Shown: positions 13,588 to 21,084 of the stretch, piece after piece
Numbering within the stretch: position 1 is the first letter of the stretch
Layout: each line of letters opens with the position of its first letter
The notes under the pieces: model-generated
Told to the model about the DNA's origin: nothing
Seen by the model: only the letters and a program-made list of their open reading frames with translations
Databases searched by the model: none
Assembly (NCBI GenBank): GCA_964406375.1
Contig: CAYORM010000033.1
Location: 1-32,974, forward strand
DNA length: 32,974 nucleotides
Direction of reading: 5' to 3'
Origin: CAYORM01 sp964406375
GTDB lineage: Bacteria; Pseudomonadota; Alphaproteobacteria; DSM-16000; Inquilinaceae
Program-made: the position numbers and the translations under genes

Positions 13588-16533
13588 TCACGCGCGGTCG
13601 ACGCGCAGCGCCTCGTCGATCAGCTTCGCCTGTTCCTGATTGTGTCGCCGCACGAGCCCGGTGGCGGGGGCCGCCGCCTCGGGGCGACCGGCATAGATCG
13701 GCCGCGTCGCCGGGCGCCCGGCCCGCACCAGGATCGTCTCGAGGCGACGGTCGACGAAGTACCAGGCACCCATGTTCTGCGGCTCCTCCTGGCACCAGAC
13801 GACTTCGGCCGCAGGGTATTTCGCGAGCTCGGCGGCGAGCGTGTTCTCCGGGAAGGGGAAGAGTTGCTCGACGCGCAGCACCGCCACATCCGTCAGCCCG
13901 CGCTCGTCCCGCTCCTTGCGCAGATCGTAATAGACCTTGCCCGAGCACAGCACGACACGCCGCACCGCCTCGCCGGTGGCGATCTCCGGGCTCGTCTCGC
14001 CCAGCACGCGGTGGAAGGTCGAGCCGTTGATGAAATCGCCGATCGACGAGACGCAGTCCTTGTGCCGCAGCAGCGATTTCGGCGTGAAGACCACCAGCGG
14101 CTTGCGGAAATCACGATGGATCTGCCGCCGCAGCGCATGGAAGTAGTTCGCCGGCGTCGTGCAGTTGACGATCTGCCAGTTGTCCTCGGCGGATTGCTGC
14201 AGGAAGCGCTCGATCCGGCCCGAGGAATGCTCCGGCCCCTGGCCCTCATAGCCGTGCGGCAGCAGCATCACCAGCCCCGACATGCGCAGCCATTTCTGCT
14301 CGCCGGAGGAGATGAACTGGTCGATCATCACCTGGGCACCATTGGCGAAATCGCCGAACTGGGCCTCCCAGATGGTCAGCGCCCGCGGCTCCGCCGTCGA
14401 GTAGCCATACTCGAAGCCGAGCACCGCAAACTCCGACAGCGGGCTGTCATGCACCTCGAAGGTCGCCTGACCCTCGCGGATGTGCTGCAGCGGCACGAAG
14501 CGCTCATCGGTCTCCTGGTCGAACAACACCGCATGGCGCTGGCTGAAGGTGCCGTTGCCGGAATCCTGACCGGACAGGCGGACCGGCACGCCCTCGACGG
14601 CCATCGAACCGAAGGCCAGCGCCTCGGCGGTCGCCCAGTCGATGCCCTGGCCGCTCTCGATCATCTCCTGCTTGGCACGGAACAGCCGCGCCACCTTCGG
14701 GTGCAGCGCGAAGCCCTCCGGGTAGCGGATCAGCGCCCGCCCGACCTCGCGGAACAGCCCCTCGCTGATCGCGGTGACGCCGCGCCGGTCGCCGCTCGAG
14801 GCGACCTTCAGTCCGGTCCAGGCGCCACCCAGCCAGTCCGCCTTGTTGGGCCGGTAGGATTGCGAGGCGTCGAATTCCTGCTCGAGCCGGGCGGTGAAGT
14901 CGCGGCGCAGCGCCTCGACCTCCTCCGTTGACATCACGCCTTCCTCGACGAGGCGGCGGCCATAGATCGCCCGCGTCGTCGGGTGCCGGGCGATGCGCTT
15001 GTANNNNNNNNNNTTGTACATCACCGGCTGGGTGAAGGTCGGCTCGAGGCCCTCATTGTGACCGAAGCGGCGGTAGCAGAACATGTCCACCACCACGTCC
15101 TTCTGGAACTGCTGCCGGAACTCGGTCGCGATGCGGCAGACATGGACGACCGCCTCCGGGTCGTCGCCGTTCACGTGGAAGATCGGCGCCTGGATCGCCT
15201 TGGCGACGTCCGTGCAATAGGGGCCCGAGCGCGAATAGGACGGCGAGGTGGTGAAGCCGATCTGATTGTTGATGATGAAGTGCATCGTGCCACCGACCCG
15301 ATAGCCCTTCAGCTCGGACAGCATCAGCGACTCACCGACCACGCCCTGACCGGCGAAGGCGGCGTCGCCATGGATCAGCAGCGGCAGCACCTGGGTCCGC
15401 GTGGTGTCGCCGCGTTGGGCCTGCTTGGCGCGCACCTTGCCCAGAACGACCGGGTTCACCGCCTCGAGATGGCTCGGATTGGGCGTCAGCGACAGGTGGA
15501 TGACATGGCCGTCGAAGTCACGATCGGCGGAGGTGCCGAGATGATACTTGACGTCGCCGGAGCCCTGCACGTCCTCGGGGTTCGCAGGATTGCCCTGGAA
15601 CTCCGAGAAGATCGCCGCAAAGGGCTTGTTCATGACATTGGCGAGCACGTTCAGCCGGCCACGATGGGCCATGCCGATGACGATCTCCTCGAGGCCGAGC
15701 TGACCGCCGCGCTTCATGATCTGCTCGAGCGCCGGGATCATCGCCTCGCCGCCATCCAGGCCGAAGCGCTTGGTGCCCGTGTACTTCAGGTTCAGGAACT
15801 GCTCGAACACCTCGCCGGCCGTCAGCCGCTCGAGGATCGCCCGCTTGCCCCTGGGGGTGAAATCGGTGTGGTTCTCTATCGTCTCTATGCGTTCCTGGAT
15901 CCATGCGCGCTGCGCCGGATCCTGGATGTGCATGAACTCGACACCGATCTTGCCGCAATAGGTTGCCTTCAGCCGCGCCACGATCTGACGCAGCGTCGGC
16001 ATGTCGAGCCCGAGCTGCCCGTCGATGAAGATCGGCCGGTCCCAATCCGCCTCGGTGAAACCCAGGCGCGCCGGGTCGAGATCGCTGTGTGCGGTCCGCG
16101 GGGCGAGCTGGAGCGGATCGAGATCGGCCTCGAGATGACCCCGAGCACGATAGGCGCGGATCAGCATCAGCGCCCGGATGCTGTCGAGCGCCGCGCGGCG
16201 CACCGTGTCGGCATCGATCGGCGCGGCGGGCCGTTCCGCGGGGCGGCCGGCCGCCGGGCGCTCAGCCTTGGCCGGCGGCACGGAAAGCTCGATCGCGAAG
16301 GCCTCGGCAAGGCCGGCGAGCGCTGCGAGATCGCCGTCCGGCCGGGCGCCGTCGGTGGGCGCCCAGCTCGGCTGCGTCACCGCGCTCGCCCCCTCATCGG
16401 CCAGAGAGGCGAAGAAACGCCGCCATCCCTCGTCGACCGAGGCAGGATCGCGTTGCCAGCGATCATGCAGCTCGCCGATGAACGCAGCATTCTGAGCGGA
16501 CAGGAAGGAGCTGTGCTCCGTCGGGCTGGCCAT
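13588..16533 (-). CDS. sucA: 2-oxoglutarate dehydrogenase E1 (thiamine diphosphate dependent), with internal assembly gap
   Basis: E1 decarboxylates 2-oxoglutarate and passes the succinyl group to the E2 lipoyl arm. The protein begins with the short N-terminal segment SFLSAQNAAFIGELHDRW, then IGVEFMHIQDPAQRAWIQ, the MAHRGRLNVLANV motif, the TPP/Mg site HGDAAFAGQG with INNQIGFTT, YRRFGHNEGLEP, and the C-terminal VVWCQEEPQNMGAW. Ten Ns at 15004-15013 appear as an in-frame insertion. Both edges carry ttgta, and collapsing them gives QPVMYKRIARHPTT, matching the family, and a protein of 976 residues. The ATG at 16533 has no clear ribosome site; a small hairpin sits 11 bases upstream. Confidence 0.97.
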   Translation of the reverse strand: MASPTEHSSFLSAQNAAFIGELHDRWQRDPASVDEGWRRFFASLADEGASAVTQPSWAPTDGARPDGDLAALAGLAEAFAIELSVPPAKAERPAAGRPAERPAAPIDADTVRRAALDSIRALMLIRAYRARGHLEADLDPLQLAPRTAHSDLDPARLGFTEADWDRPIFIDGQLGLDMPTLRQIVARLKATYCGKIGVEFMHIQDPAQRAWIQERIETIENHTDFTPRGKRAILERLTAGEVFEQFLNLKYTGTKRFGLDGGEAMIPALEQIMKRGGQLGLEEIVIGMAHRGRLNVLANVMNKPFAAIFSEFQGNPANPEDVQGSGDVKYHLGTSADRDFDGHVIHLSLTPNPSHLEAVNPVVLGKVRAKQAQRGDTTRTQVLPLLIHGDAAFAGQGVVGESLMLSELKGYRVGGTMHFIINNQIGFTTSPSYSRSGPYCTDVAKAIQAPIFHVNGDDPEAVVHVCRIATEFRQQFQKDVVVDMFCYRRFGHNEGLEPTFTQPVMYXXXXYKRIARHPTTRAIYGRRLVEEGVMSTEEVEALRRDFTARLEQEFDASQSYRPNKADWLGGAWTGLKVASSGDRRGVTAISEGLFREVGRALIRYPEGFALHPKVARLFRAKQEMIESGQGIDWATAEALAFGSMAVEGVPVRLSGQDSGNGTFSQRHAVLFDQETDERFVPLQHIREGQATFEVHDSPLSEFAVLGFEYGYSTAEPRALTIWEAQFGDFANGAQVMIDQFISSGEQKWLRMSGLVMLLPHGYEGQGPEHSSGRIERFLQQSAEDNWQIVNCTTPANYFHALRRQIHRDFRKPLVVFTPKSLLRHKDCVSSIGDFINGSTFHRVLGETSPEIATGEAVRRVVLCSGKVYYDLRKERDERGLTDVAVLRVEQLFPFPENTLAAELAKYPAAEVVWCQEEPQNMGAWYFVDRRLETILVRAGRPATRPIYAGRPEAAAPATGLVRRHNQEQAKLIDEALRVDRA
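15004..15013. other. Assembly gap of 10 N inside sucA, probably zero missing bases
   Basis: Ten Ns lie between ...cttgta and ttgtac.... The five bases ttgta occur on both sides. Removing the Ns and one copy (15 bases) leaves the frame unchanged and turns the apparent extra residues into a normal E1 sequence (VMYKRIARH on the minus strand). Confidence 0.9.
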
Positions 16534-16544
16534 AGACGCGAGGC

Positions 16545-16560
16545 GACCGGTCTTCCGGTC
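16545..16560 (-). promoter_or_regulatory. Small hairpin directly upstream of sucA
   Basis: GACCGG (16545-16550) and CCGGTC (16555-16560) form a 6-bp stem with a four-base loop, ending 11 bases before the sucA ATG. The bases between hairpin and ATG contain no Shine-Dalgarno; the only purine-rich stretch (GGAAGA) is in the hairpin itself. It may influence sucA translation, but this is inference. Confidence 0.4.
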
Positions 16561-16710
16561 GCTTCCCTTTCATTCGGTGCCCGGGCCGGAGGATCCGGCA
16601 CACGGATGGGGGTGTGTCGATGCGGGCGCGCAACCTACGCCGCTTGCCCGCAGGACGGAAGATGGGCCGAAGCGCCGCAAAGATGAAGTGTTAGAGACGA
16701 TTCTTTTCCG

Positions 16711-16758
16711 ATCGGCGCCCCGACGCAGGTGCATGCGTCGTCGGGGAACTGCGCCGAT
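16711..16758 (-). promoter_or_regulatory. Long hairpin in the sucD-sucA spacer
   Basis: The outer arms ATCGGCGC (16711-16718) and GCGCCGAT (16751-16758) are perfectly complementary. Inside them CCCGACGCA (from 16719) pairs with TGCGTC and GTCGGG (16734-16745) around a three-base bulge. This makes an interrupted stem of about 17 bp spanning 48 bases. No U run follows on the minus strand, so it is not a standard terminator. It may be a leader element of sucA or an RNA-stability element. Confidence 0.5.
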
Positions 16759-16761
16759 GGC

Positions 16762-16785
16762 GGGCGGCGAATCGCGCCGCCGCCC
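16762..16785 (-). terminator. GC hairpin just after sucD
   Basis: GGGCGGCG (16762-16769) and CGCCGCCC (16778-16785) form an 8-bp stem with an eight-base loop, ten bases after the sucD stop in the transcript. The longer hairpin at 16711-16758 follows at once. It probably ends or stabilises the sucCD message; there is no U run. Confidence 0.45.
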
Positions 16786-16795
16786 CGGAACCGTC

Positions 16796-17671
16796 TCAAC
16801 CCCCCATCGCCTCCAGCATCGTGACGCCAAGCTTGGCCGGGCTGTCGGCGACGATGATGCCCGCCTCCCGTAGCGCCGCGATCTTGTGCTCGGCGGTATC
16901 ATGGCCGCCGGAGATGACGGCGCCGGCATGTCCCATCCGCCGCCCCGGCGGGGCGGTACGCCCGGCGATGAAGCCGACGACGGGCTTCTTCGTGCCACTC
17001 TCGGCGATGAAGCGCGCCCCCTCGACCTCGGCGTCACCGCCGATCTCGCCGATCATGATGATGCCCTCGGTCTCGGGGTCGTCGATGAAGAGCGACAGCG
17101 CGTCGACGAAGTTCGTGCCGTTGACCGGATCGCCGCCGATCCCGATGCAGGTGGTCTGGCCGAGCCCGGTGGCGGTGGTCTGTGCCACCGCCTCATAGGT
17201 CAGCGTGCCCGAGCGGCTGACGATGCCGATCCGGCCGCGCTGATGGATGTGACCGGGCATGATGCCGATCTTGCATTCGCCGGGGGTGATGACGCCGGGA
17301 CAGTTGGGGCCGATGAGCCGTGTCTTCGATCCGGCGAGCACCCGCTTGACCCGCACCATGTCGAGCACCGGGATGCCCTCGGTGATGCAGACGACGAGCG
17401 GGATCTCGGCGTCGATGGCCTCGAGGATGGCATCGGCCGCGAACGGCGGCGGCACATAGATGACGCTCGCATTGGCGCCGGTCTCGGCCACCGCCTGCGC
17501 CACCGTGTCAAAGACCGGCAGGTCGAGATGGGTGGTACCGCCCTTGCCGGGCGTCACGCCCCCGACCATCCGTGTGCCATAGGCGATCGCCTGCTCGGAA
17601 TGGAAGGTGCCCTGCGCGCCGGTGAAGCCCTGGCAGATGACGCGGGTGTCGCGATTGACGAGAACGGCCAT
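16796..17671 (-). CDS. sucD: Succinate-CoA ligase, alpha subunit
   Basis: The alpha subunit binds CoA and carries the phosphohistidine in the reversible conversion of succinyl-CoA to succinate with ATP/GTP formation. The 291 residues show VICQGFTGAQGTFHS, the CoA-fold GGVTPGKGG, ITEGIPVLDM, IGPNCPGVITP, IGIVSRSGTLTYE, and the active His248 in RRMGHAGAVISGG. It starts one base after the sucC stop, a tight coupling that fits 1:1 production of the two subunits. It is followed by a 262-bp spacer with two hairpins before sucA. Confidence 0.97.
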   Translation of the reverse strand: MAVLVNRDTRVICQGFTGAQGTFHSEQAIAYGTRMVGGVTPGKGGTTHLDLPVFDTVAQAVAETGANASVIYVPPPFAADAILEAIDAEIPLVVCITEGIPVLDMVRVKRVLAGSKTRLIGPNCPGVITPGECKIGIMPGHIHQRGRIGIVSRSGTLTYEAVAQTTATGLGQTTCIGIGGDPVNGTNFVDALSLFIDDPETEGIIMIGEIGGDAEVEGARFIAESGTKKPVVGFIAGRTAPPGRRMGHAGAVISGGHDTAEHKIAALREAGIIVADSPAKLGVTMLEAMGG

Positions 17672-17672
17672 G

Positions 17673-18869
17673 TCACGCGGCCTCCTTCACGGCCGAGACG
17701 ATCTTGCGGGCGGCGTCGTCGAGATCATCGGCCGACAGGATCGGCAGGCCGCTCTCGGCCAGGATCTGCTTGCCGCGTTCGACATTGGTTCCCTCCAGCC
17801 GGACGACCAGCGGGACGTGCAGCGACACCTCGCGCGCCGCCGCGACCACGCCCTCGGCGATCACATCGCAGCGCATGATCCCGCCGAAGATGTTGACGAG
17901 GATGCCTTCGACATTCGGATCGGAGAGGATCAGCTTGAACGCCGTCGTCACCCGCTCCTTGGTGGCGCCGCCGCCGACATCGAGGAAGTTGGCCGGCTCG
18001 CCGCCATAGAGCTTGATGATGTCCATCGTCGCCATGGCGAGGCCGGCGCCATTCACCATGCAGCCGATATTGCCGTCCAGCTTGACGTAATTGAGCGAGG
18101 CGCGCTCGGCCTCGATCTCCGCCGGATCCTGCTCGGTCTCGTCGCGCAGCGCCTCGATGTCCTTGTGGCGGAACAACGCGTTGTCGTCGAAGCCCATCTT
18201 GGCGTCGAGCGCCACGACCTCGCCGGCACCGGTGACCACCAGCGGGTTGATCTCGACGATCGAGGCGTCGAGCTGCACGAACGCCTCATACATCGCAGTG
18301 AGGAAGCGGACGGCGGCGCCGACCTGCTTGCCCTCGAGCCCGAGCCCGAAGGCGATGCGGCGCGCATGGAAACCGGACAGTCCGGTCGCCGGGTCGATCG
18401 CGACGGTCAGGATCCGCTCGGGGGTATTGGCCGCGACCTCCTCGATCGCCATGCCGCCTTCGGTCGAGGCGATGATGGTGACCCGCCCGGTCTTCCGATC
18501 GACGAGCAGCGAGAGATAGAGCTCGCGCGCGATGTCGCAGCCATCCTCGACATAGATCCGGCCCACCGTGCGACCGGCCGGGCCGGTCTGCTGGGTGACC
18601 AGCGTCCGACCGAGCATCGCCGATGCCGCCTCGCGCACCTCATCGATCGAGCGGGCGAGGCGGACGCCCCCCTTGCCGCTCTCGTCATCGAGGAAGCGCC
18701 CCTTGCCGCGGCCGCCGGCATGGATCTGCGCCTTGACGACCCAGACCGGCCCGCCGAGCGACTCCGCCACCGCCACCGCCTCGTCCGCGGTGTACGCGAC
18801 CCCGCCGCGCAGGACCGCCACGCCATAGCGCTTCAGGAGCTCCTTGGCCTGGTATTCGTGGATGTTCAT
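17673..18869 (-). CDS. sucC: Succinate-CoA ligase [ADP/GDP-forming], beta subunit
   Basis: The beta subunit carries the ATP-grasp nucleotide site and the succinate site. The 398 residues begin MNIHEYQAKELLKRYGV, continue with VVKAQIHAGGRGKG, INPLVVTGAGEVVALDAKM, FDDNALFRHKD and the C-terminal NIGCMVNGAGLAMATMD, FLDVGGGA and NIFGGIMRCD, all standard. I chose the ATG at 18869 because it is the conserved N-terminus; the frame extends upstream to 18992 without homology. The 151 bp up to the next gene show no gene and no convincing promoter by eye. It is the first gene of the sucCD pair and possibly of the whole sucCDAB run. Confidence 0.97.
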   Translation of the reverse strand: MNIHEYQAKELLKRYGVAVLRGGVAYTADEAVAVAESLGGPVWVVKAQIHAGGRGKGRFLDDESGKGGVRLARSIDEVREAASAMLGRTLVTQQTGPAGRTVGRIYVEDGCDIARELYLSLLVDRKTGRVTIIASTEGGMAIEEVAANTPERILTVAIDPATGLSGFHARRIAFGLGLEGKQVGAAVRFLTAMYEAFVQLDASIVEINPLVVTGAGEVVALDAKMGFDDNALFRHKDIEALRDETEQDPAEIEAERASLNYVKLDGNIGCMVNGAGLAMATMDIIKLYGGEPANFLDVGGGATKERVTTAFKLILSDPNVEGILVNIFGGIMRCDVIAEGVVAAAREVSLHVPLVVRLEGTNVERGKQILAESGLPILSADDLDDAARKIVSAVKEAA

Positions 18870-19020
18870 CGCCGTTCCGTTTCGGCCATTCGGGAGGGGT
18901 GCGGCCTCGGAAGAGGGCAAGCCGGCCGCGGGCGGAGCGCACCTTAGCCATCGTGCCCCGGGCGCACAACGGGGCTTTGCCGCACCGCACACCCGCAGCA
19001 GGGTGGGCCGGTGATCGGTG

Positions 19021-19905
19021 TCAATGGCAGCGCTGCACTTCGATCGTCACATGCGCGAGGCCCGGCAGCCCCTCCAGGCGCCGCCGGTAGAGATCGGGCG
19101 GCTGCGGATGGTGTGAGATGACAGACAGCATCGCGGCCGCATGGCCGGGGCCGAGCCGCCACAGCCGCAGATCGGCGATTCGGTCACCGCCGGTTTCGAT
19201 ACGGCCGCGAATGAGGGCGGCGAGGCGCGGATCGGGGGCGAGGTCAAGCAGACCCGCCCCGGCGCGCCGCAGCTTGCCGACCGCCCAGGCCGCGACCAGC
19301 GCCGCCCCGCCGAGGCCGAGGGCCGGATCGATGAAGGCGTGGCCGGTGGCCTCCACTACGGCAAGCGCCAGCATCACCAGGGGTGCCGGCAGGATCGCGC
19401 GCGGCGGCAGAAGACGCAACTCGGGCGGCCCGGCCGTCCCTGCGGTTCCAGCCGCCCGTCGCCACCACGGTCGCCATCCGGCCAGAACCGCACCGGCGGT
19501 GCAGGCGAGCCCGCAGCCCAGCCCCGCGGCCGCGATGGCGGGCATCGGCTGAAGCGCCGCGGGCTCGAACAGATGCAGAAGCGATTCCCAGGCGAGGGCG
19601 AGTGCCACCACCCCCAGCACGATGGCCGCGGAGTAGAAGCCGAGATCGGTGATCCGGCTACTGTCGCCGCCGAGTCGAAGATCGCCGGCATCCCGGCGCA
19701 CGGCCCGCCAGCCCAGCCTGGCGATCGCGAGCGTCGCGGCGCGGGTAGCCATCAGCCAACCGGCCGCGAGCAGGGCCATCGAGCCGAAGACCGCGCCACC
19801 CGCCACCAACACCACCATCGCCGCCATGGCGAGTGGCATCGCCCGGCGCAGCCGCCGCTCGCCGGGCGGCCCGTTGCCCGACCGGTCGGTCGCGTGTCGA
19901 TCCAT
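19021..19905 (-). CDS. Degenerate cation diffusion facilitator (DmeF-like) membrane protein lacking the metal site
   Basis: This 294-residue membrane protein shares the framework of DmeF-type Co/Ni efflux CDF transporters: GSMALLAAGW in TM2, YSAAIVLGVVALAL in TM3, FIDPALGLGGAALVAAWAVG in TM6, and the cytoplasmic domain DRIADLRLWRLGPGHAAAMLSV ending in PGLAHVTIEV. The metal-binding residues are gone. Where DmeF has ADGWHMxxH, this has AAGWLMATR, so Asp is Ala48 and the two His are Leu51 and Arg55. The TM5 motif YLHVxAD is replaced by ILPAPLV (Pro173, Val177). The His-rich loop is also absent, replaced by a Gly/Ala/Arg stretch at about 145-165. It probably does not carry metal by the usual route. 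It is divergent from the PCC-domain gene, with 152 bp between them. Confidence 0.75.
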   Translation of the reverse strand: MDRHATDRSGNGPPGERRLRRAMPLAMAAMVVLVAGGAVFGSMALLAAGWLMATRAATLAIARLGWRAVRRDAGDLRLGGDSSRITDLGFYSAAIVLGVVALALAWESLLHLFEPAALQPMPAIAAAGLGCGLACTAGAVLAGWRPWWRRAAGTAGTAGPPELRLLPPRAILPAPLVMLALAVVEATGHAFIDPALGLGGAALVAAWAVGKLRRAGAGLLDLAPDPRLAALIRGRIETGGDRIADLRLWRLGPGHAAAMLSVISHHPQPPDLYRRRLEGLPGLAHVTIEVQRCH

Positions 19906-20057
19906 CCGTCGTTTCCGTCTTCCGACCCGAAGAGGATAGCGCGGGCGCCGGTGGAGCGAGAAGCCGGCCGGTCGTGGTGCGGTACGCGGTGCGGTGTGGA
20001 ACGCCGGGGTGGCCGCCCGGGTTGGCCCGTCACCACCGATGTTCAGGGCACGGATCG

Positions 20058-20501
20058 ATGAACAGCCGCCTGATCCACGAGGCGCATGGCCAGCGCGTCT
20101 TCGCCGTCATCCTCGATGCGGGCGACGAGGTGACGGCCTGTCTTGAGCGGTTCGCCGCATCGGAACGGGTGACGGCGGCGCAGGTGACGGCGATCGGCGC
20201 CTTCGAACGGGTCGTGCTCGCCTTCTGGGACCACCGGTCGCGGCGCTATGAGGAGCATCCGTTCGACGAACAATGCGAGGTGCTGTCACTGCTCGGCGAT
20301 GTGGCGCTCGACGCGGCGTCCGGCGCCCCGAAGCTGCATCTCCATGCGGTGCTCGGCCGCCGCGACACCACGACACGCGGCGGCCACCTCCTCCTGGCGG
20401 TGGTCAGGCCGACACTCGAGGTGATCGTGACCGAGCAGCCGGCCCATCTGTGCCGGGTGCATGACCCGGCAACCGGTCTCGCCCTGATACGCGCGTCCTG
20501 A
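20058..20501 (+). CDS. PCC/DUF296-domain protein
   Basis: This 147-residue protein consists of essentially one PCC (PPC, DUF296) domain. The diagnostic parts are FAASERVTAAQVTAIGAFERVVL, LSLLGDVALD and LHLHAVLGRRDTTTRGGHLL followed by RPTLEVIVTE. The family occurs fused to AT-hooks in plants and alone in bacteria and archaea, where it forms trimers; the bacterial role is unknown, and the paired histidines (LHLH) plus GGHL look like a metal site. The start ATG at 20058 has no strong ribosome site. It ends 20 bp from the convergent Lin0512-family gene. Confidence 0.85.
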   Translation: MNSRLIHEAHGQRVFAVILDAGDEVTACLERFAASERVTAAQVTAIGAFERVVLAFWDHRSRRYEEHPFDEQCEVLSLLGDVALDAASGAPKLHLHAVLGRRDTTTRGGHLLLAVVRPTLEVIVTEQPAHLCRVHDPATGLALIRAS

Positions 20502-20521
20502 TCAGGCCGCAGGCGCCCCTC

Positions 20522-20881
20522 TCAGGACGGCGCGTCCTCGGTCTCGACGGAGACTTGGACCGCTGCGTTGACGATGCAGATGCGGCCGCCATCATCGAAC
20601 CCGTTCGGGACCAGCAGACCGCCCGGCCCGATCTCGACGGTGGCGACACCGTGCGGCAGCGACGCCCGGACGGCCTCGGCATCGACCGGAGCGGCCCCTT
20701 CGGGAACCCCCAGCCGCACCAGAACATGCATCCGGCTCTCCTCACCACCGGTAAGCGCGCGGACGCCCGGCATGAAGTTGCGCTGGATCGCATCGCGCAC
20801 GGCACGCAGCGCCGCCTTGGTCGTGTCCTCGCCCCGCAGGTCGACACCCATGCCGAGCTCGATGAACATGATCCTCCGCAT
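20522..20881 (-). CDS. Lin0512-family conserved hypothetical protein
   Basis: This 119-residue protein opens with MRRIMFIELGMGVDLRGED, followed by TKAALRAVRDAIQRN and MHVLVRLGVPEG, and ends with DDGGRICIVNAAVQVSVE. This pattern fits the Lin0512 family of small conserved proteins, whose biochemical function is not established. No signal peptide or membrane segment is present, so it is cytosolic. The ATG at 20881 follows a long purine run (GGGGAGGGGGAGAG). The upstream frame to 21007 is Arg-rich and overlaps the lipoprotein gene, so it is not part of the gene. It lies third in the minus-strand series mdh, lipoprotein, Lin0512. Confidence 0.8.
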   Translation of the reverse strand: MRRIMFIELGMGVDLRGEDTTKAALRAVRDAIQRNFMPGVRALTGGEESRMHVLVRLGVPEGAAPVDAEAVRASLPHGVATVEIGPGGLLVPNGFDDGGRICIVNAAVQVSVETEDAPS

Positions 20882-20912
20882 CTCTCCCCCTCCCCGTTGC
20901 TGACGGCCGCGT

Positions 20913-21071
20913 TCACTGCGGCGGCAGCGGCTCCGTCTCGACCTCCGGCACCGGGACGGCCGGCGGCTGCGGCCCGCCATCGGCGGGCGCGGTCGGCGGC
21001 TCATCACCGCCGAGCGACAGGCAGCCGGCGAGGGCCAGCGTGGCGGAGAGAAGAATGGCCGGCCGGATCAT
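20913..21071 (-). CDS. Small Pro-rich lipoprotein (52 residues)
   Basis: This is a short gene easily missed by size cut-offs. It reads MIRPAILLSATLALAGC, a signal peptide with lipobox LAGC and lipidated Cys17, followed by a 35-residue mature tail rich in Pro, Glu and Asp (EPPTAPADGG, PVPEVETEPLPPQ). The ribosome site GGAGG lies seven bases before the ATG and the stop is TGA at 20913-20915. It starts 13 bp after the mdh stop, so it is probably cotranscribed with mdh. The function is unknown; the extended acidic Pro-rich tail suggests a disordered envelope peptide. Signal, lipobox and ribosome site together make it a convincing gene. Confidence 0.75.
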   Translation of the reverse strand: MIRPAILLSATLALAGCLSLGGDEPPTAPADGGPQPPAVPVPEVETEPLPPQ

Positions 21072-21084
21072 CGCTTTGCCTCCG

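Noticed and set aside
14983..16686. 567-codon plus-strand open frame opposite sucA
   Set aside because: It is a shadow of sucA and contains the N gap; no recognisable domain.
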